DNA of 64,000 bases from JABDIP01 sp965212545 (GCA_965212545.1 CBDBVB010000021.1:496001-560000), one strand, 5' to 3'; counted from the stretch's first letter, positions 8,611 through 19,470 are shown. The notes: a model not told the origin generated them from the sequence alone. Numbers and translations are program-made.

Positions 8611-9015
8611 CATCAGTCCTTTGTCTGCATCAATCCGGATCGGCGATCGTCTTCGCGATTCGACGACAGATGGCCCACATTGCAGTTTGCCGCGACCTTT
8701 TGGCAAGGACGTGCCGATGGCGATCGCGGCAGCATTCTGCCGCGGCCGAGCGGTCTTGACGGGGCCACGGAGCCCAATTGTATTTGTCCCAGGCTGTTCT
8801 CTTTACAGCCGAAACGCGCGGCGCGACTATGGCGCCGATGCTGCAAGTAAGACGCAGATCGGGTGTCGGCATCGTCGATCCCGATCGAACTAGAAGCTGC
8901 TAGCGGGCGAACCGCGAAGCCGGCGGTTCGCCGAATGAACGGCATTCCCACCGATTCGCAGGCGCCTTTCAGCAAATACGGGGTCGTCATCGACCCTGAG
9001 AGGGGAGCGATCGCG
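8611..9015. other. Intergenic region between divergent genes
   Basis: About 400 bases separate the outer-membrane barrel gene (minus strand) from the 970-residue protein gene (plus strand), so promoters for both should lie here. An open frame on the plus strand runs back to 8863, but the codons before 9016 lack a ribosome-binding site. I see no strong sigma-70 pair, terminator or repeat. Confidence 0.4.
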
Positions 9016-11928
9016 ATGGCGTCTCAATTCAACGGCTCGACCGGTATTCCGAACCGTGACCAGTTGTTCACCCTGGAAGGCGGCGATGGACGGCTGACGT
9101 CGCATCTGGCGATCAAGGCGCCCGACGACGCCGCGAACACGCCACCGGTCCTGTCATTCAAGCGCAAGCGCGAGGTCGAGATCCCCTGGGCACAGATATT
9201 CAAGGGGATTACTGACAACAGCCCGGTATCGGTATCGGCGCTCCGTGCCTATTTCGAGGATTCCTGGGGTCTTGACGATCTGAAGAAGGCTCTGAGCGAA
9301 GATCCGGAATTGCTGTTCGAGGAGGAGCAACAATTCGTCCAGCAGATCGATCGGCCCGACGCCGATCCCATTGCGGTGTTCCGGACGGATTTCAGTGACG
9401 ACGGTAAGGTGACCGGCCAGCCGGTCACCAGCGGGTTCCTGCTGAAGCATGGCGGCAGCGGTCGCCTATACCACATCGTCGAAGCCGCGACGGGCCTGGC
9501 GATTGAGGACTTCAAGGATTGGACCAGATACGACCAGACCCTCTGGACAGACCATGTTCAGGGCGTCGAACTCGTGTTTGCGACGCCCGAAGAAGCGGCG
9601 GAGACGTTCACCGATTTCGAGGAGGTGGATCTTCGTCCGGCGGTGATCGAGCGCAAATTCGGCGAGCTGGATCTGGCGTTGGTCTTTGCGACCCAGGTCA
9701 AGGGCAAAGTCAGCGAAATCACGGATAAGCTCATCGAGAAGATTGTCGGATCCACGCTCGATGCCGACGAAATCGAAAGCCTTCAGCGGCGGGTGTTGCG
9801 GCTCCAGATCGGTGAACAGGATGCACAGCGGGCAATCGATCGCCTTGTCTCACAGGCAGCCAGTCTGGGGTTCGTGCTTCTCCCCAAGGACGGAACCCTG
9901 CCGGCTCCGAAGAACGACGACCCGAATGCGACGAAGAAAGTCCCGGCTGGGCTGTATTCGGAGTACACGCGCACGGCACGCTGGACCACCAGCCATTCGC
10001 GCACAGAGACCTACCGGTCCGGCTGGTGGATCTTCGGCAAGAACAAGAAACGCAAGGTCCCTTACAAGAAAAGGCACGAACGCAAGGTGCTGGACTACCG
10101 GGCCGTCGACACCAGCAAGGACCTGCTGTCGGACAAGCGTCAGGATCTTGCGGCCGAGGGCATGCAGGTGTTCGTCTTCGACCGGTCGCCCGACGGCTTC
10201 GTCACGCTGGATGGCACGCCGTTGCGGCAGGTCATGGCGCGCTGCGACTTTGACGAAGAGTTCCGGCGCCATTGCGCCGTGGTTCTGCCAGTCTACGAAG
10301 ATTCGCTGCTGGGCGATCGCATCGTCGCCAAATACAGCGTCTTCAAGCGGCCCTTGCCCGGCATTCTCCCGACCATGCTGCCGCGGTTGGCGCTGGAGGA
10401 ATCACTGTCCTACCGCATCGCCTGGCAGGAGATGCAGCTGGGCGAGATGGTCAACAGCATCAATCTTGCGCCCGGTGAAGACCGCAAGGTCACGATGACC
10501 AAGACCTTCACCCAAAAGACCACGGTTTCGCGGTCAACCACCTCGGTCTTCGACATCTCGCAGTCGGAAACCAGCGATCTGGCGACCGAGATGGAAAACC
10601 AGACCCGCCAAGAGAGCCAGCAATCAGACAATCTCCAGTTCAGCGCCAAGGCCACGGGCAGCTACGGGTTTCTGAGCGCCGAGGCAACCGCCAGCGGCGG
10701 AACCACCCATTCGCTTGGCGAGGTCAGCCAGGCGATCAGCAAGGTCGCCCGCAAGGCGGCGCGGTCGGTTAGCCAGCAGAACCGTGAGGAAGTGAGCTCG
10801 ACTTCGACGGCGCAAACGGAGATCTCCAACACCGACGAGACAACGGCCACGCTGAGCAACATCAACCAGGGCCGATCCCTGAACCTGATGTTCTATCGGC
10901 TCTACAACAAGTTCTCCGGCGGCCTGTTTCTAGACGATCTCGGCTTCAGCGTCATTCCGGGGGTCGAGTTGATCGCCGGCAGCGGTGTGCACGATTCCCA
11001 TGGCTACAGCCTCCGCGAACTGACCCGTCTAATGCACGAGTTCGACGAGGAGCAGCTGCCGTTCGACCTCAAGGCCAATCAGCGCAAGGAATACAGCCAG
11101 CGGGTCCTGGACAGTATCCAGGAGTTGCTCCGCCGGGAATACATACCCGAGCCCGAGTCCGAACAGCAGATGGTGTCCGGACCTGCGATCGAGTCCAAGA
11201 CCCGGACTCCCGGGCGGAAACGAACGGCGGCATCCGAGCCCGGAGCCGACCAGGTCGAGGGCGCCGCCTCCGCGCCACGCTCGACGATTTCGGTCGGGCT
11301 GCTGCGTATGCCGGCATCCGGGGCACGGGTTGTGGCCACGGGCGATAGGTCGGCCGCCCGCGCGACAAGCGATGGCGCCGTTGGCGGCCTTGCGGGTCTC
11401 AGCGAATTCGCCGAAGAGCTGCTTGGCGCCACCATCCAGAGCGACGAGCCGATGGTGCCGCAGGATCTGCTGGTCGCAGCACCCGGCCTCTATCTCGACG
11501 CTGTCGTCGGCTCCCAGCCCGGCACCGAGCCCTATTCGGAGGAGATGCGGGCGCAGGAGGTGCGGATGCGCGCCGCCGACGTGTTCGCCCGCGAATCCGA
11601 GGCCCTGTATCAGCGCGCCCAGGCGATGCATCTGGCGCAGATGGTCGACAACGGGACCGAGAGTGGTCGCTGGATTACCGGGATCATGCCGATGCGGGGC
11701 TACAAGACGCTGCGGCTGGCGTTGAGCGAGCCGCTGCCCGAGGGCAACTGGCATATCCGTTTCGACGGGATGTCGAAGGCAAAGCTCGACCGGTCGAAAT
11801 CCGTCCACAAGAATCCGATACAAGGAGTCTGGCCGGAAGAACAAGACTGGCTGAGGACCCGCGACCTGATTTCGCGGATCGACCTGTTCGACGAAGAGTC
11901 GGGCACCAAGATCGACTATCCGGCCTAA
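9016..11928 (+). CDS. Large protein of unknown function with a Ser/Thr/Gln-rich central segment
   Basis: A 970-residue protein that I cannot place in a named family. The start is the ATG at 9016 (GGGGAG nine bases upstream). From the N-terminus: an acidic globular region, a basic loop with Trp-rich GWWIFGKNKKRK near residue 340, a conserved-looking stretch ending MVNSINLAPGEDRKVT, then about 150 residues rich in Ser, Thr, Gln and Glu with alternating polar and small residues (FSAKATGSYGFLSAEATASG), then INQGRSLNLMFYRLYNKFSG, and a C-terminal helical part with PGLYLDAVVG and a long charged helix. There is no signal peptide or membrane helix. The amphipathic central segment could form beta-hairpins. 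The cysteine-hydrolase gene follows 21 bases downstream, probably in one operon. Confidence 0.8.
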   Translation: MASQFNGSTGIPNRDQLFTLEGGDGRLTSHLAIKAPDDAANTPPVLSFKRKREVEIPWAQIFKGITDNSPVSVSALRAYFEDSWGLDDLKKALSEDPELLFEEEQQFVQQIDRPDADPIAVFRTDFSDDGKVTGQPVTSGFLLKHGGSGRLYHIVEAATGLAIEDFKDWTRYDQTLWTDHVQGVELVFATPEEAAETFTDFEEVDLRPAVIERKFGELDLALVFATQVKGKVSEITDKLIEKIVGSTLDADEIESLQRRVLRLQIGEQDAQRAIDRLVSQAASLGFVLLPKDGTLPAPKNDDPNATKKVPAGLYSEYTRTARWTTSHSRTETYRSGWWIFGKNKKRKVPYKKRHERKVLDYRAVDTSKDLLSDKRQDLAAEGMQVFVFDRSPDGFVTLDGTPLRQVMARCDFDEEFRRHCAVVLPVYEDSLLGDRIVAKYSVFKRPLPGILPTMLPRLALEESLSYRIAWQEMQLGEMVNSINLAPGEDRKVTMTKTFTQKTTVSRSTTSVFDISQSETSDLATEMENQTRQESQQSDNLQFSAKATGSYGFLSAEATASGGTTHSLGEVSQAISKVARKAARSVSQQNREEVSSTSTAQTEISNTDETTATLSNINQGRSLNLMFYRLYNKFSGGLFLDDLGFSVIPGVELIAGSGVHDSHGYSLRELTRLMHEFDEEQLPFDLKANQRKEYSQRVLDSIQELLRREYIPEPESEQQMVSGPAIESKTRTPGRKRTAASEPGADQVEGAASAPRSTISVGLLRMPASGARVVATGDRSAARATSDGAVGGLAGLSEFAEELLGATIQSDEPMVPQDLLVAAPGLYLDAVVGSQPGTEPYSEEMRAQEVRMRAADVFARESEALYQRAQAMHLAQMVDNGTESGRWITGIMPMRGYKTLRLALSEPLPEGNWHIRFDGMSKAKLDRSKSVHKNPIQGVWPEEQDWLRTRDLISRIDLFDEESGTKIDYPA

Positions 11929-11949
11929 GGCACCGACGGAAGAACGTCG

Positions 11950-12888
11950 ATGTCTAACGGTGACACAGGCGCCGCCGCAGTGAATGCCGAAACGACGTCA
12001 GCGACGAGTCACGCCAGTTGGCACAGCAACGAATCCGAGACCGATTACGCCGACAATCCCGCCATCGCGACCGCGGATGACGCTTCGACGACGTCCCCCA
12101 AATCAGATTGGAAGATCACGGATGAAGCACTCTCGCCATTGATCGAGAAATGGACTGATGAGAAACCGGTCGTCGTCGTCATCGACGAAGATACAGGATA
12201 TCCAAAATCAAGTAAGAAACTCATCGACGACGCTCAAGTGGCAATGCTGAATCATGCAATTCTCAGGAAATGGCCAGTTCTCTTTGTTGAGTTCTGCCGT
12301 GGATTCGATGGTTCAAAAATGCGCGCGGCGCCTGAAGAGGTTAAGGAGGCGAGTCGCCAGAAGCAGGGGCGAACAACGAGAGAGCTACCCGGGAGCGACA
12401 GATGTTCTTACTTGTTCAAACCGGACGCTTCGCCGTTTTCCCATGGATTGGCGATCGGAAGGGTAGGGGATACGACTCCGCCGGAGTTGGGTAGTTCGGA
12501 CCCGAGCGCATTCGAATTGTGGCTAGAGTCTTGCGAGAAGAAGATGACCTTCGAACAGTGGCTCGAAGATAATCTCGGAACGGGCAAACATAAACATGTC
12601 ATCCTTCTTGGGACGAGCACGGGTGCATGTGTACTAGAGACAGCGGTCGGTGGTTTTGTGACTGTGAATGGCAAGATGGCGACGGATGGTGGCCTGATCG
12701 GGCGCGGTTATCACGTCTGGACTTGTCCTGGGCTCGTCCACGACAACGGCACTGTACAGCAGGCAAGAGAGGTGGTTTCCGATTGGACGCTGAAATACGT
12801 CCACGACAAGGGGAGTGTTTGGAAGGCAGAGGACAAGGACAAAGAGGCCAAGTCTGAATTCCTTCATTTCTACAATCGGTTTACCTAA
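11950..12888 (+). CDS. Cysteine hydrolase, isochorismatase-like fold
   Basis: A 312-residue protein with a disordered Ser/Thr/Ala/Asp-rich N-terminus (1-55) and an isochorismatase-like domain. The Asp-Lys-Cys triad can be placed: Asp79 in VVVVIDEDTGY, Lys157 in LFKPDASPF, and the nucleophile Cys227 in GTSTGACVLETAVGG, each in its usual motif setting. The fold includes amidases, nicotinamidases and isochorismatases; the substrate is unknown. The domain is longer than usual, with an insertion between the Lys and Cys motifs (about 165-215). The DNA is visibly richer in A/T than its neighbours, which suggests transfer. It starts 21 bases after the 970-residue gene. Confidence 0.75.
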   Translation: MSNGDTGAAAVNAETTSATSHASWHSNESETDYADNPAIATADDASTTSPKSDWKITDEALSPLIEKWTDEKPVVVVIDEDTGYPKSSKKLIDDAQVAMLNHAILRKWPVLFVEFCRGFDGSKMRAAPEEVKEASRQKQGRTTRELPGSDRCSYLFKPDASPFSHGLAIGRVGDTTPPELGSSDPSAFELWLESCEKKMTFEQWLEDNLGTGKHKHVILLGTSTGACVLETAVGGFVTVNGKMATDGGLIGRGYHVWTCPGLVHDNGTVQQAREVVSDWTLKYVHDKGSVWKAEDKDKEAKSEFLHFYNRFT

Positions 12889-12991
12889 GGCAGCGACGAA
12901 CCGATTGAGGCGAGGAGAAGGAAGCCCTGTCTGAACGCTCGCGGACTCCGCATTTGCTGGCGATACGCTCGCTACCAGATAGTCGCCACCC

Positions 12992-13555
12992 TCAGCCGCT
13001 AATTCCCCTCACCAACGCCGCCTCTGCCTTGCGGCGGGTCGGGTAGCTGTCGCCGAAATCTTCCAGCTCTGCGATCACAACCGGCCAGTCTTGCCGGGTC
13101 GCGGCCTTCCAGAAGTTCGGGGTGCGCCGCGCAAGATCGGTGCCGTACTGGAACGCCACCGAGGCGATGGCGGTCTGGGCGCCGGCCGGCAACGCCGCGA
13201 AGCCGAGCGCGGCACCTGCCGCCGCGGCGGCGGCATCGTAGGCGGCGGTCAGCCGGGCGACGATCGGGCCCTTGACCGCTTTGTCCAGGGCCTCTGCCTC
13301 GGCGTCGGTCACGATCAGCGGATGCTGCTGCAGTGCGGCGACCGCGTTGTTCTTGGTCTTGCCCGCATAAGGTTTCAGCCTGGACTTCAGCGCCGGTGGG
13401 ATATCGAGCGCGTCGATCTCGCTTTCGCTGCGCTGGCCAAGATCGACTCCGGTCCCGATGGTCACGCCGCTCTTACTGGTGTCGACGGCCGGAACGTATC
13501 CTTTCAGCGCCCGGCCACCCTCGCGCTCGCTGATGAATTTCCAGTCGATACCCAT
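12992..13555 (-). CDS. Pesticin-type muramidase (phage-lysozyme-like domain)
   Basis: A 187-residue protein made almost entirely of a domain like the C-terminal muramidase of pesticin. The N-terminus FISEREGG is followed by GYVPAVDTSKSGVTIGTGVDLGQRS, the lysozyme signature; Glu12 (or Glu10), Thr32 and Asp38 are the likely catalytic residues, and the Thr-Asp spacing of six matches pesticin Thr201/Asp207. An Ala-rich helix pair and a C-terminal YPTRRKAEA motif follow. The start is the ATG at 13555, with AAGG eight bases upstream; a GTG three codons earlier is the alternative. No signal peptide or holin is present. It converges on the two-gene accessory unit at 9-12.9 kb. Confidence 0.82.
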   Translation of the reverse strand: MGIDWKFISEREGGRALKGYVPAVDTSKSGVTIGTGVDLGQRSESEIDALDIPPALKSRLKPYAGKTKNNAVAALQQHPLIVTDAEAEALDKAVKGPIVARLTAAYDAAAAAAGAALGFAALPAGAQTAIASVAFQYGTDLARRTPNFWKAATRQDWPVVIAELEDFGDSYPTRRKAEAALVRGISG

Positions 13556-13894
13556 GTGCGCCACCTTGGCGGGTTTTGAGGTCGTCGCTGACTATCGGCT
13601 TCGGGGCCAAGGCGTCGGACACGCTCTGATTGCATAACGATATGGGCGACGGAGGTGAGTGTCGACTGTGGATCGGCCTTTCCAGTCAATGCGCGATGAC
13701 GAGCGTGGCGGAATGAAATGCCACAAGCCCGTCTTCGGCAATATGGTGCGGTCGGGAAAGGTCGATCGGAACTCCGCGGCCACGGTTGCAGAACCCGCTT
13801 TTGGAACGAGGCGGCAATGCCTAAACTTGGTCATGGCGGATGATGCCCCGGGGGCATCGACGTCGCGGTCCATGGCAGTTGAATTGGGTAGGCG
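13556..13894. other. Intergenic region between divergent genes
   Basis: About 340 bases lie between the muramidase gene (minus) and the AsmA-family gene (plus) and should contain both promoters. I see no clear -35/-10 pair, repeat or terminator. A short open frame at 13659-13898 has no ribosome-binding site and looks like chance. Confidence 0.4.
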
Positions 13895-16800
13895 ATGATG
13901 GAGCAGAACCGCGAAACCGAGCAGGACTCTGCGAACCAGGGCACCGCGACATCCGAACGGAGACCAGGCTGGCCCGGCAGACTGCTCCGCTGGACCGCCA
14001 TCGCCGTCGGCGGGACGTTGTCGGCGATCGTCCTCGGCGTTGTGATCTTTCTCGCCATCGGCGTCTCGGTCGATCTCTCCTGGTTGCGCGGCCAGATCGA
14101 GGGCGTTGCTTCGGACGCCCTGGGACGCAGCGTCGCCATCGAGGGACCGATTGTGCTGGTGCCGGCGACGTCGCCGACGGTGCAGGTCGAGGGCATCCGC
14201 GTCGGAAACCCGGAAGGCTGGCCGGACGCCGACTTTGTCAGGCTCAACCTGGCCCGCGCACAGCTCGGTGTGTTGCCGCTCCTGCGCGGCGGCCTGCAGA
14301 TCGACGAAATCACCGTCGACGGCCTGGCGGTCAGCCTCGAAACCAACGCCGCGGGCGAGCCCAACTGGATCTTGGCCGCCCCTGGTGAGGCAACGCTGTC
14401 GTCGGAAGACCAGCCGTCGCCGGAAGACAAGACACAGACGGCGCTGCGATTTGTAGAGCTTCGCGAACTGTCGTTGACGGACATCGCGGTGAATGTCCGG
14501 GACGCCGCCACTGATCGGACCCACGCGCTCAGGATCGACGAGATCACCGGCAGCGCCGAAGACGAACAGCCGATGGACCTGGCCGCCAAGGGTTCGATCG
14601 AGGAGATCCCGTTCGCGGTGACGTTGACCGCCGGCAGCCTTGCGACGCTTCTGACAGGTGAAGCCGCATGGCCGTTGGACCTTTCCGCATCCGCATTCGA
14701 CACAGAACTCAGTTTGAGCGGCGAGATCGCTGAGCCGCTCCTGGGGAAGGGCCTGGCGCTCGACTTTTCGGTTCAGGGTCCGGACAAGCAGGAGCTTGAG
14801 AAGATTCTCGGCACGGAGCTGCCGCCGATCGGGTCGTTCGACCTCCGTGGTCGTATCGGCGAGGCGGAGGGCGCATATCGCGTCACGGACCTTCAGGGCG
14901 AGCTCGGGGCCATGACGTTGTCCGGGGAGTTGGAAGTCGATCTATCGGGCACCCGCCCGCGGCTGCAGGGCGCGATCGACATTCCCCGTATCGACGCCGG
15001 CGCCCTGCTGGCGGCTATCGATGCGCAGGGTCAGAGCGGGTCCGGAGCGGAGCCGTCGCCGGAAACCGGCGACCAGCCCAATCAAACCGATACGGCCGAG
15101 CCCGCCGATCAGCCCTCCACATTCGACGTCGATCAGCCACTGATGGTGCTGACGTCGCTCGAGGCTTTCGATGTCGATGCAACCTTGGCCATCCACGAGG
15201 TGGTCAATGGCCCGGTGGCGATCAGTGAAGCGGAGTTCAAACTGAGCGTCGCGGACGGGAAACTGGTGGGGCCCGTCAACGTGACCGTCGCGCAGGTCCC
15301 GTTGACCGGCGAGGTCCGACTTGAGCCGCAGGACGGGAAGCCGGCGGCGAGCGTGTCTCTGTCCGCCGAAGAAAGCGATATCGGCGAACTGCTGGAACTC
15401 GTTCTCGGCGCGGAGGGGGTCCGAGGCTCGTTCGACAGCGTCGAACTCGGGTTCTCTGCGCTCGGCGAGACGGTCCGTGCGATTGTCGGGACCGCGGAAC
15501 TCAGGTTCGCCCTTGCTGGCGCGGCCCTGTCATATGGCCACGATACCGGCGGACAGCCCGTCGAATTCACTCTCGACAATTTCGATATGCGGGTGCCGGC
15601 CGCCGACGAGTCGCGCATCACGGCCGAGGGAACGCTGCTGAGCGAAGCGTTTGCGCTGGAACTCAGCGGCGGCACGTTCATTGAAAACTACATCCAGGGA
15701 GAATGGCCGTTCGCGCTGACTGCGACGGGGGGTGGTGCGCAGATCCAACTCAGCGGAACCGCGGCGAGCGATCCGGACCAGGAGTCGCCCAGCGAGCTAG
15801 AGTTCTCGGTTTCTGGCGAGCGGGTGGGCGACTTGTCGCGATGGATCGGCATTCCGCCGGATGCGGAGCTGCCCTATGCGCTGAATGGTCAGGTAACGCT
15901 CACGAACTACTCCGTTCTGGCCCGAATCGACGAGGCTCGGATGGGCAACACCGCCTTCGATGGCAAGGTGGGGCTCACCAAGGAGGACGGTCCGCCGGTG
16001 ACCCTCCTGGAGCTCGGTTTCGATGTCATCGACGTCACCGAACTGGCCGACAACCTGACCGTTGAGGTGACGGAGGAGGCGGCGGAGCCGGCGGACAAGG
16101 CCTTTACGGTCGATGTCCCGATTCTGCCCAACGACATCGAGCTGATGGATTCCGACATCAGGTTGGCAATCGAACAGATAAAGACCACGAGGAGCGACAT
16201 CACCGAGGCTTCGTTCTCAGCGCAAGTCAGGAACGGGTATCTGGAGACGGCGCCGGTGCGGGCGACCATCGCGGGTGCCACCTTCGAGGGGACCGTGTCC
16301 GCCGATTTGCGGGGAGATATCCCGATGTTCGACCTCGACCTCAACTCGACGGATGTCGATGTCGGCGACCTCCTGGCGCGGCTTGGCGTGGGCCAGGGTC
16401 TGGATGTCACCGCCGGCAATTTCGATCTGAGCCTCGGCCTTCGCGGAGCGAGCGTCCGCACGATCCTGGAGCGATCGGAATTCTCCGCCAGCATCAGCGA
16501 AGGCCATCTGCGCCTGCGGGATCCCAACACGGAGGGCAGCCTCGATATCGGCATTCCCCAAGGGACGATCGCTGCCGGCGTCGGGACGCCGATCGCCCTG
16601 GACCTCGATGGTCGCATCGACGCGATTCCGGTCAGGATTGGCATCCAGACCGATAGCCTTGCAAGCTTTGCCGCGCCCAAGGACAGCCTGCGCGCGACCC
16701 TGGACGTCGCGCTGCTGAACGCGGAACTCAATCTCACCGGCACCACGCCGCTGCCGATCGCGCCGGATAATCTGCGGTTTGAACTGGGCATTTCAGGTGA

Positions 16801-17959
16801 CCGCATCAGCGACTTCGACGAGTTGCTTGACGTCTCACTTCCGCCATGGGGGCCTTACCAGCTCGGCGGAAAGTTCGGCAGCCGCAGTTCCGGCTACTTC
16901 ATTGACGACTTTCAGCTCGGCGTCGGCGGCAGCACCCTGACGGGAACGCTGGAACTCGATACTACCCAGACACCGCCACGGCTGGACGTCGATCTGGTCG
17001 CGCCGACCGTCCAACTCGACGATTTCGAAACCGGCGATTGGCAGGCGGCCGAAGGCGGCGAGACCACGGAGGCCGCGCAGGCCGAGGCTCCCTCCGACGA
17101 CAGCAACATCCGGGGTCTCCTGTCGCCGCAGGTCATGCGCAGCCTAGACGGCACCGTGACGATCACCGTCGAGGAAGTCGTGTCCGGGCAGGACCGTCTG
17201 GGCAGCGGCACACTTGTGGCCAATCTGAGCGGCGGACGGCTCGTTGCCGAACCGATCGCCGTCGACGTACCGGGTGGCAGCGTTGAAGTCGGATTGGCCC
17301 TGGAGCCGACCGAGACCGATATTGGCCTGGAAGCCCGGGCAAAGATCGAGCAGTTGGACTACGGGCTCCTGGCGCGGCGGATCGACCCGGAATCGACGAC
17401 CGGCGGATTGATCAATGTTGACGTCGACATTGCAACTCGGGGCTCGGAACTCTCGAATGTAATGGCCGAGTCGAACGGACATATCGATTTCGCCGTCTGG
17501 CCGGCTGACCTCGATGCAGGGCTCTTCGACCTGTGGGCGGTGAACCTGTTCACGTCGATTCTGCCGTCACTGGATTCGGAGGCATCCAAGGTCAATTGCG
17601 TGGTCGCCCGATTCTCGCTCACAGACGGGATCATGCGCCCAACGGCGCTGCTGCTCGATACGTCGCGCATTCAGGCCTCCGGCGACGGTACGATCGATTT
17701 CACGACCAATACGATCGACTTCGTGGCTGCGCCGAACTCGAAGAGTCCGCAGATGTTCAGCGCCCAGACGCCGATCCAGGTGCGGGGCAGTTTCTCCGAT
17801 TTCGATTTCGGGGTGAAGCCGGGGGGGCTGGCCGGAACGGCTATTCGCATGATCACCAGCCCACTGGTTGTGCCCTTCCAATGGACGTTCTCGGAGAACG
17901 TGGCGGCGGACGGTGAGGTGGCCTGCCGGGAGGCCTGGACCCGGCCGCCGGAGGGCTGA
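13895..17959 (+). CDS. AsmA-family protein (large inner-membrane-anchored envelope protein)
   Basis: A 1354-residue member of the AsmA/TamB-like group, bridge-like proteins implicated in lipid transport and outer-membrane assembly. After a polar N-terminus there is one membrane helix (about residues 30-60, GGTLSAIVLGVVIFLAIGV), then the AsmA N-terminal domain with SVDLSWLRGQIEGVAS and the DALGRSVAIEGPI motif. The rest is repeated beta-rich segments of the form L.G.l..dl....p.l...l.. and ends in the C-terminal AsmA domain (about 1180-1320, ending near MFSAQTPIQVRGSFSDF). Two adjacent ATG codons serve as possible starts. Gene-sized gaps on both sides suggest it is transcribed alone. Confidence 0.88.
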   Translation: MMEQNRETEQDSANQGTATSERRPGWPGRLLRWTAIAVGGTLSAIVLGVVIFLAIGVSVDLSWLRGQIEGVASDALGRSVAIEGPIVLVPATSPTVQVEGIRVGNPEGWPDADFVRLNLARAQLGVLPLLRGGLQIDEITVDGLAVSLETNAAGEPNWILAAPGEATLSSEDQPSPEDKTQTALRFVELRELSLTDIAVNVRDAATDRTHALRIDEITGSAEDEQPMDLAAKGSIEEIPFAVTLTAGSLATLLTGEAAWPLDLSASAFDTELSLSGEIAEPLLGKGLALDFSVQGPDKQELEKILGTELPPIGSFDLRGRIGEAEGAYRVTDLQGELGAMTLSGELEVDLSGTRPRLQGAIDIPRIDAGALLAAIDAQGQSGSGAEPSPETGDQPNQTDTAEPADQPSTFDVDQPLMVLTSLEAFDVDATLAIHEVVNGPVAISEAEFKLSVADGKLVGPVNVTVAQVPLTGEVRLEPQDGKPAASVSLSAEESDIGELLELVLGAEGVRGSFDSVELGFSALGETVRAIVGTAELRFALAGAALSYGHDTGGQPVEFTLDNFDMRVPAADESRITAEGTLLSEAFALELSGGTFIENYIQGEWPFALTATGGGAQIQLSGTAASDPDQESPSELEFSVSGERVGDLSRWIGIPPDAELPYALNGQVTLTNYSVLARIDEARMGNTAFDGKVGLTKEDGPPVTLLELGFDVIDVTELADNLTVEVTEEAAEPADKAFTVDVPILPNDIELMDSDIRLAIEQIKTTRSDITEASFSAQVRNGYLETAPVRATIAGATFEGTVSADLRGDIPMFDLDLNSTDVDVGDLLARLGVGQGLDVTAGNFDLSLGLRGASVRTILERSEFSASISEGHLRLRDPNTEGSLDIGIPQGTIAAGVGTPIALDLDGRIDAIPVRIGIQTDSLASFAAPKDSLRATLDVALLNAELNLTGTTPLPIAPDNLRFELGISGDRISDFDELLDVSLPPWGPYQLGGKFGSRSSGYFIDDFQLGVGGSTLTGTLELDTTQTPPRLDVDLVAPTVQLDDFETGDWQAAEGGETTEAAQAEAPSDDSNIRGLLSPQVMRSLDGTVTITVEEVVSGQDRLGSGTLVANLSGGRLVAEPIAVDVPGGSVEVGLALEPTETDIGLEARAKIEQLDYGLLARRIDPESTTGGLINVDVDIATRGSELSNVMAESNGHIDFAVWPADLDAGLFDLWAVNLFTSILPSLDSEASKVNCVVARFSLTDGIMRPTALLLDTSRIQASGDGTIDFTTNTIDFVAAPNSKSPQMFSAQTPIQVRGSFSDFDFGVKPGGLAGTAIRMITSPLVVPFQWTFSENVAADGEVACREAWTRPPEG

Positions 17960-18019
17960 CGCAGCCCGCGCGCACCCTGAGTCTTTGGTATAGGCCCGAG
18001 CCCCGGGCGACCCAGATCC

Positions 18020-18034
18020 GAACAACTCAGGAAC
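18020..18034. promoter_or_regulatory. LexA binding site (SOS box) upstream of recA
   Basis: The direct repeat GAAC-AACTCAG-GAAC is an exact GAAC-N7-GAAC, the SOS box of alphaproteobacteria. It lies 136 bases before the recA start and is followed at once by another GAAC (18037-18040). Repression by LexA is inferred from the motif. Confidence 0.88.
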
Positions 18035-18169
18035 ATGAACTGGATCCGCTATTTCAATCAATGCATTAAAAGTTCTTGGCGAGATGGAACAAAACAGGTA
18101 CATTGGCAATAGATACACGCCACCATGGCGTCGAAGCCCGCCATCCGCTATTGCAAGAGGGGATTAGTG

Positions 18170-19267
<1,098 letters not shown>

Positions 19268-19376
19268 GTCGGACCCGCTGCCGGCCCGACTCCCCAGCCA
19301 GGGGCGGGCCGCCGGTGCGCTGGCCCTCGACGTCAGGGGCGGCGTATGGACTCGTCCCGTCGGTCCACGGTACAAG

Positions 19377-19417
19377 GCGGGCCGCGCCCGGCCATCTTGG
19401 CCGGCAGGGCGGCCCGC
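19377..19417 (+). repeat. Strong GC-rich hairpin in the alaS leader
   Basis: GCGGGCCGC (19377-19385) is the exact reverse complement of GCGGCCCGC (19409-19417), and inside it CGGCC/GGCCG closes a five-base loop ATCTT. The nested stem lies 53 bases before the alaS start. There is no T-tract, so it is not a standard terminator. It could end recA transcripts weakly or control alaS. Confidence 0.55.
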
Positions 19418-19470
19418 GGCCATGGGCCCGGGCCCGCCGCGCGATGCTGATTGGGGCGCGGATTGGAGCC

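Noticed and set aside
12992..13555. Prophage remnant suggested by the muramidase
   Set aside because: No integrase, attachment repeat, holin, terminase or structural gene lies near; the domain is pesticin-like and stands alone.
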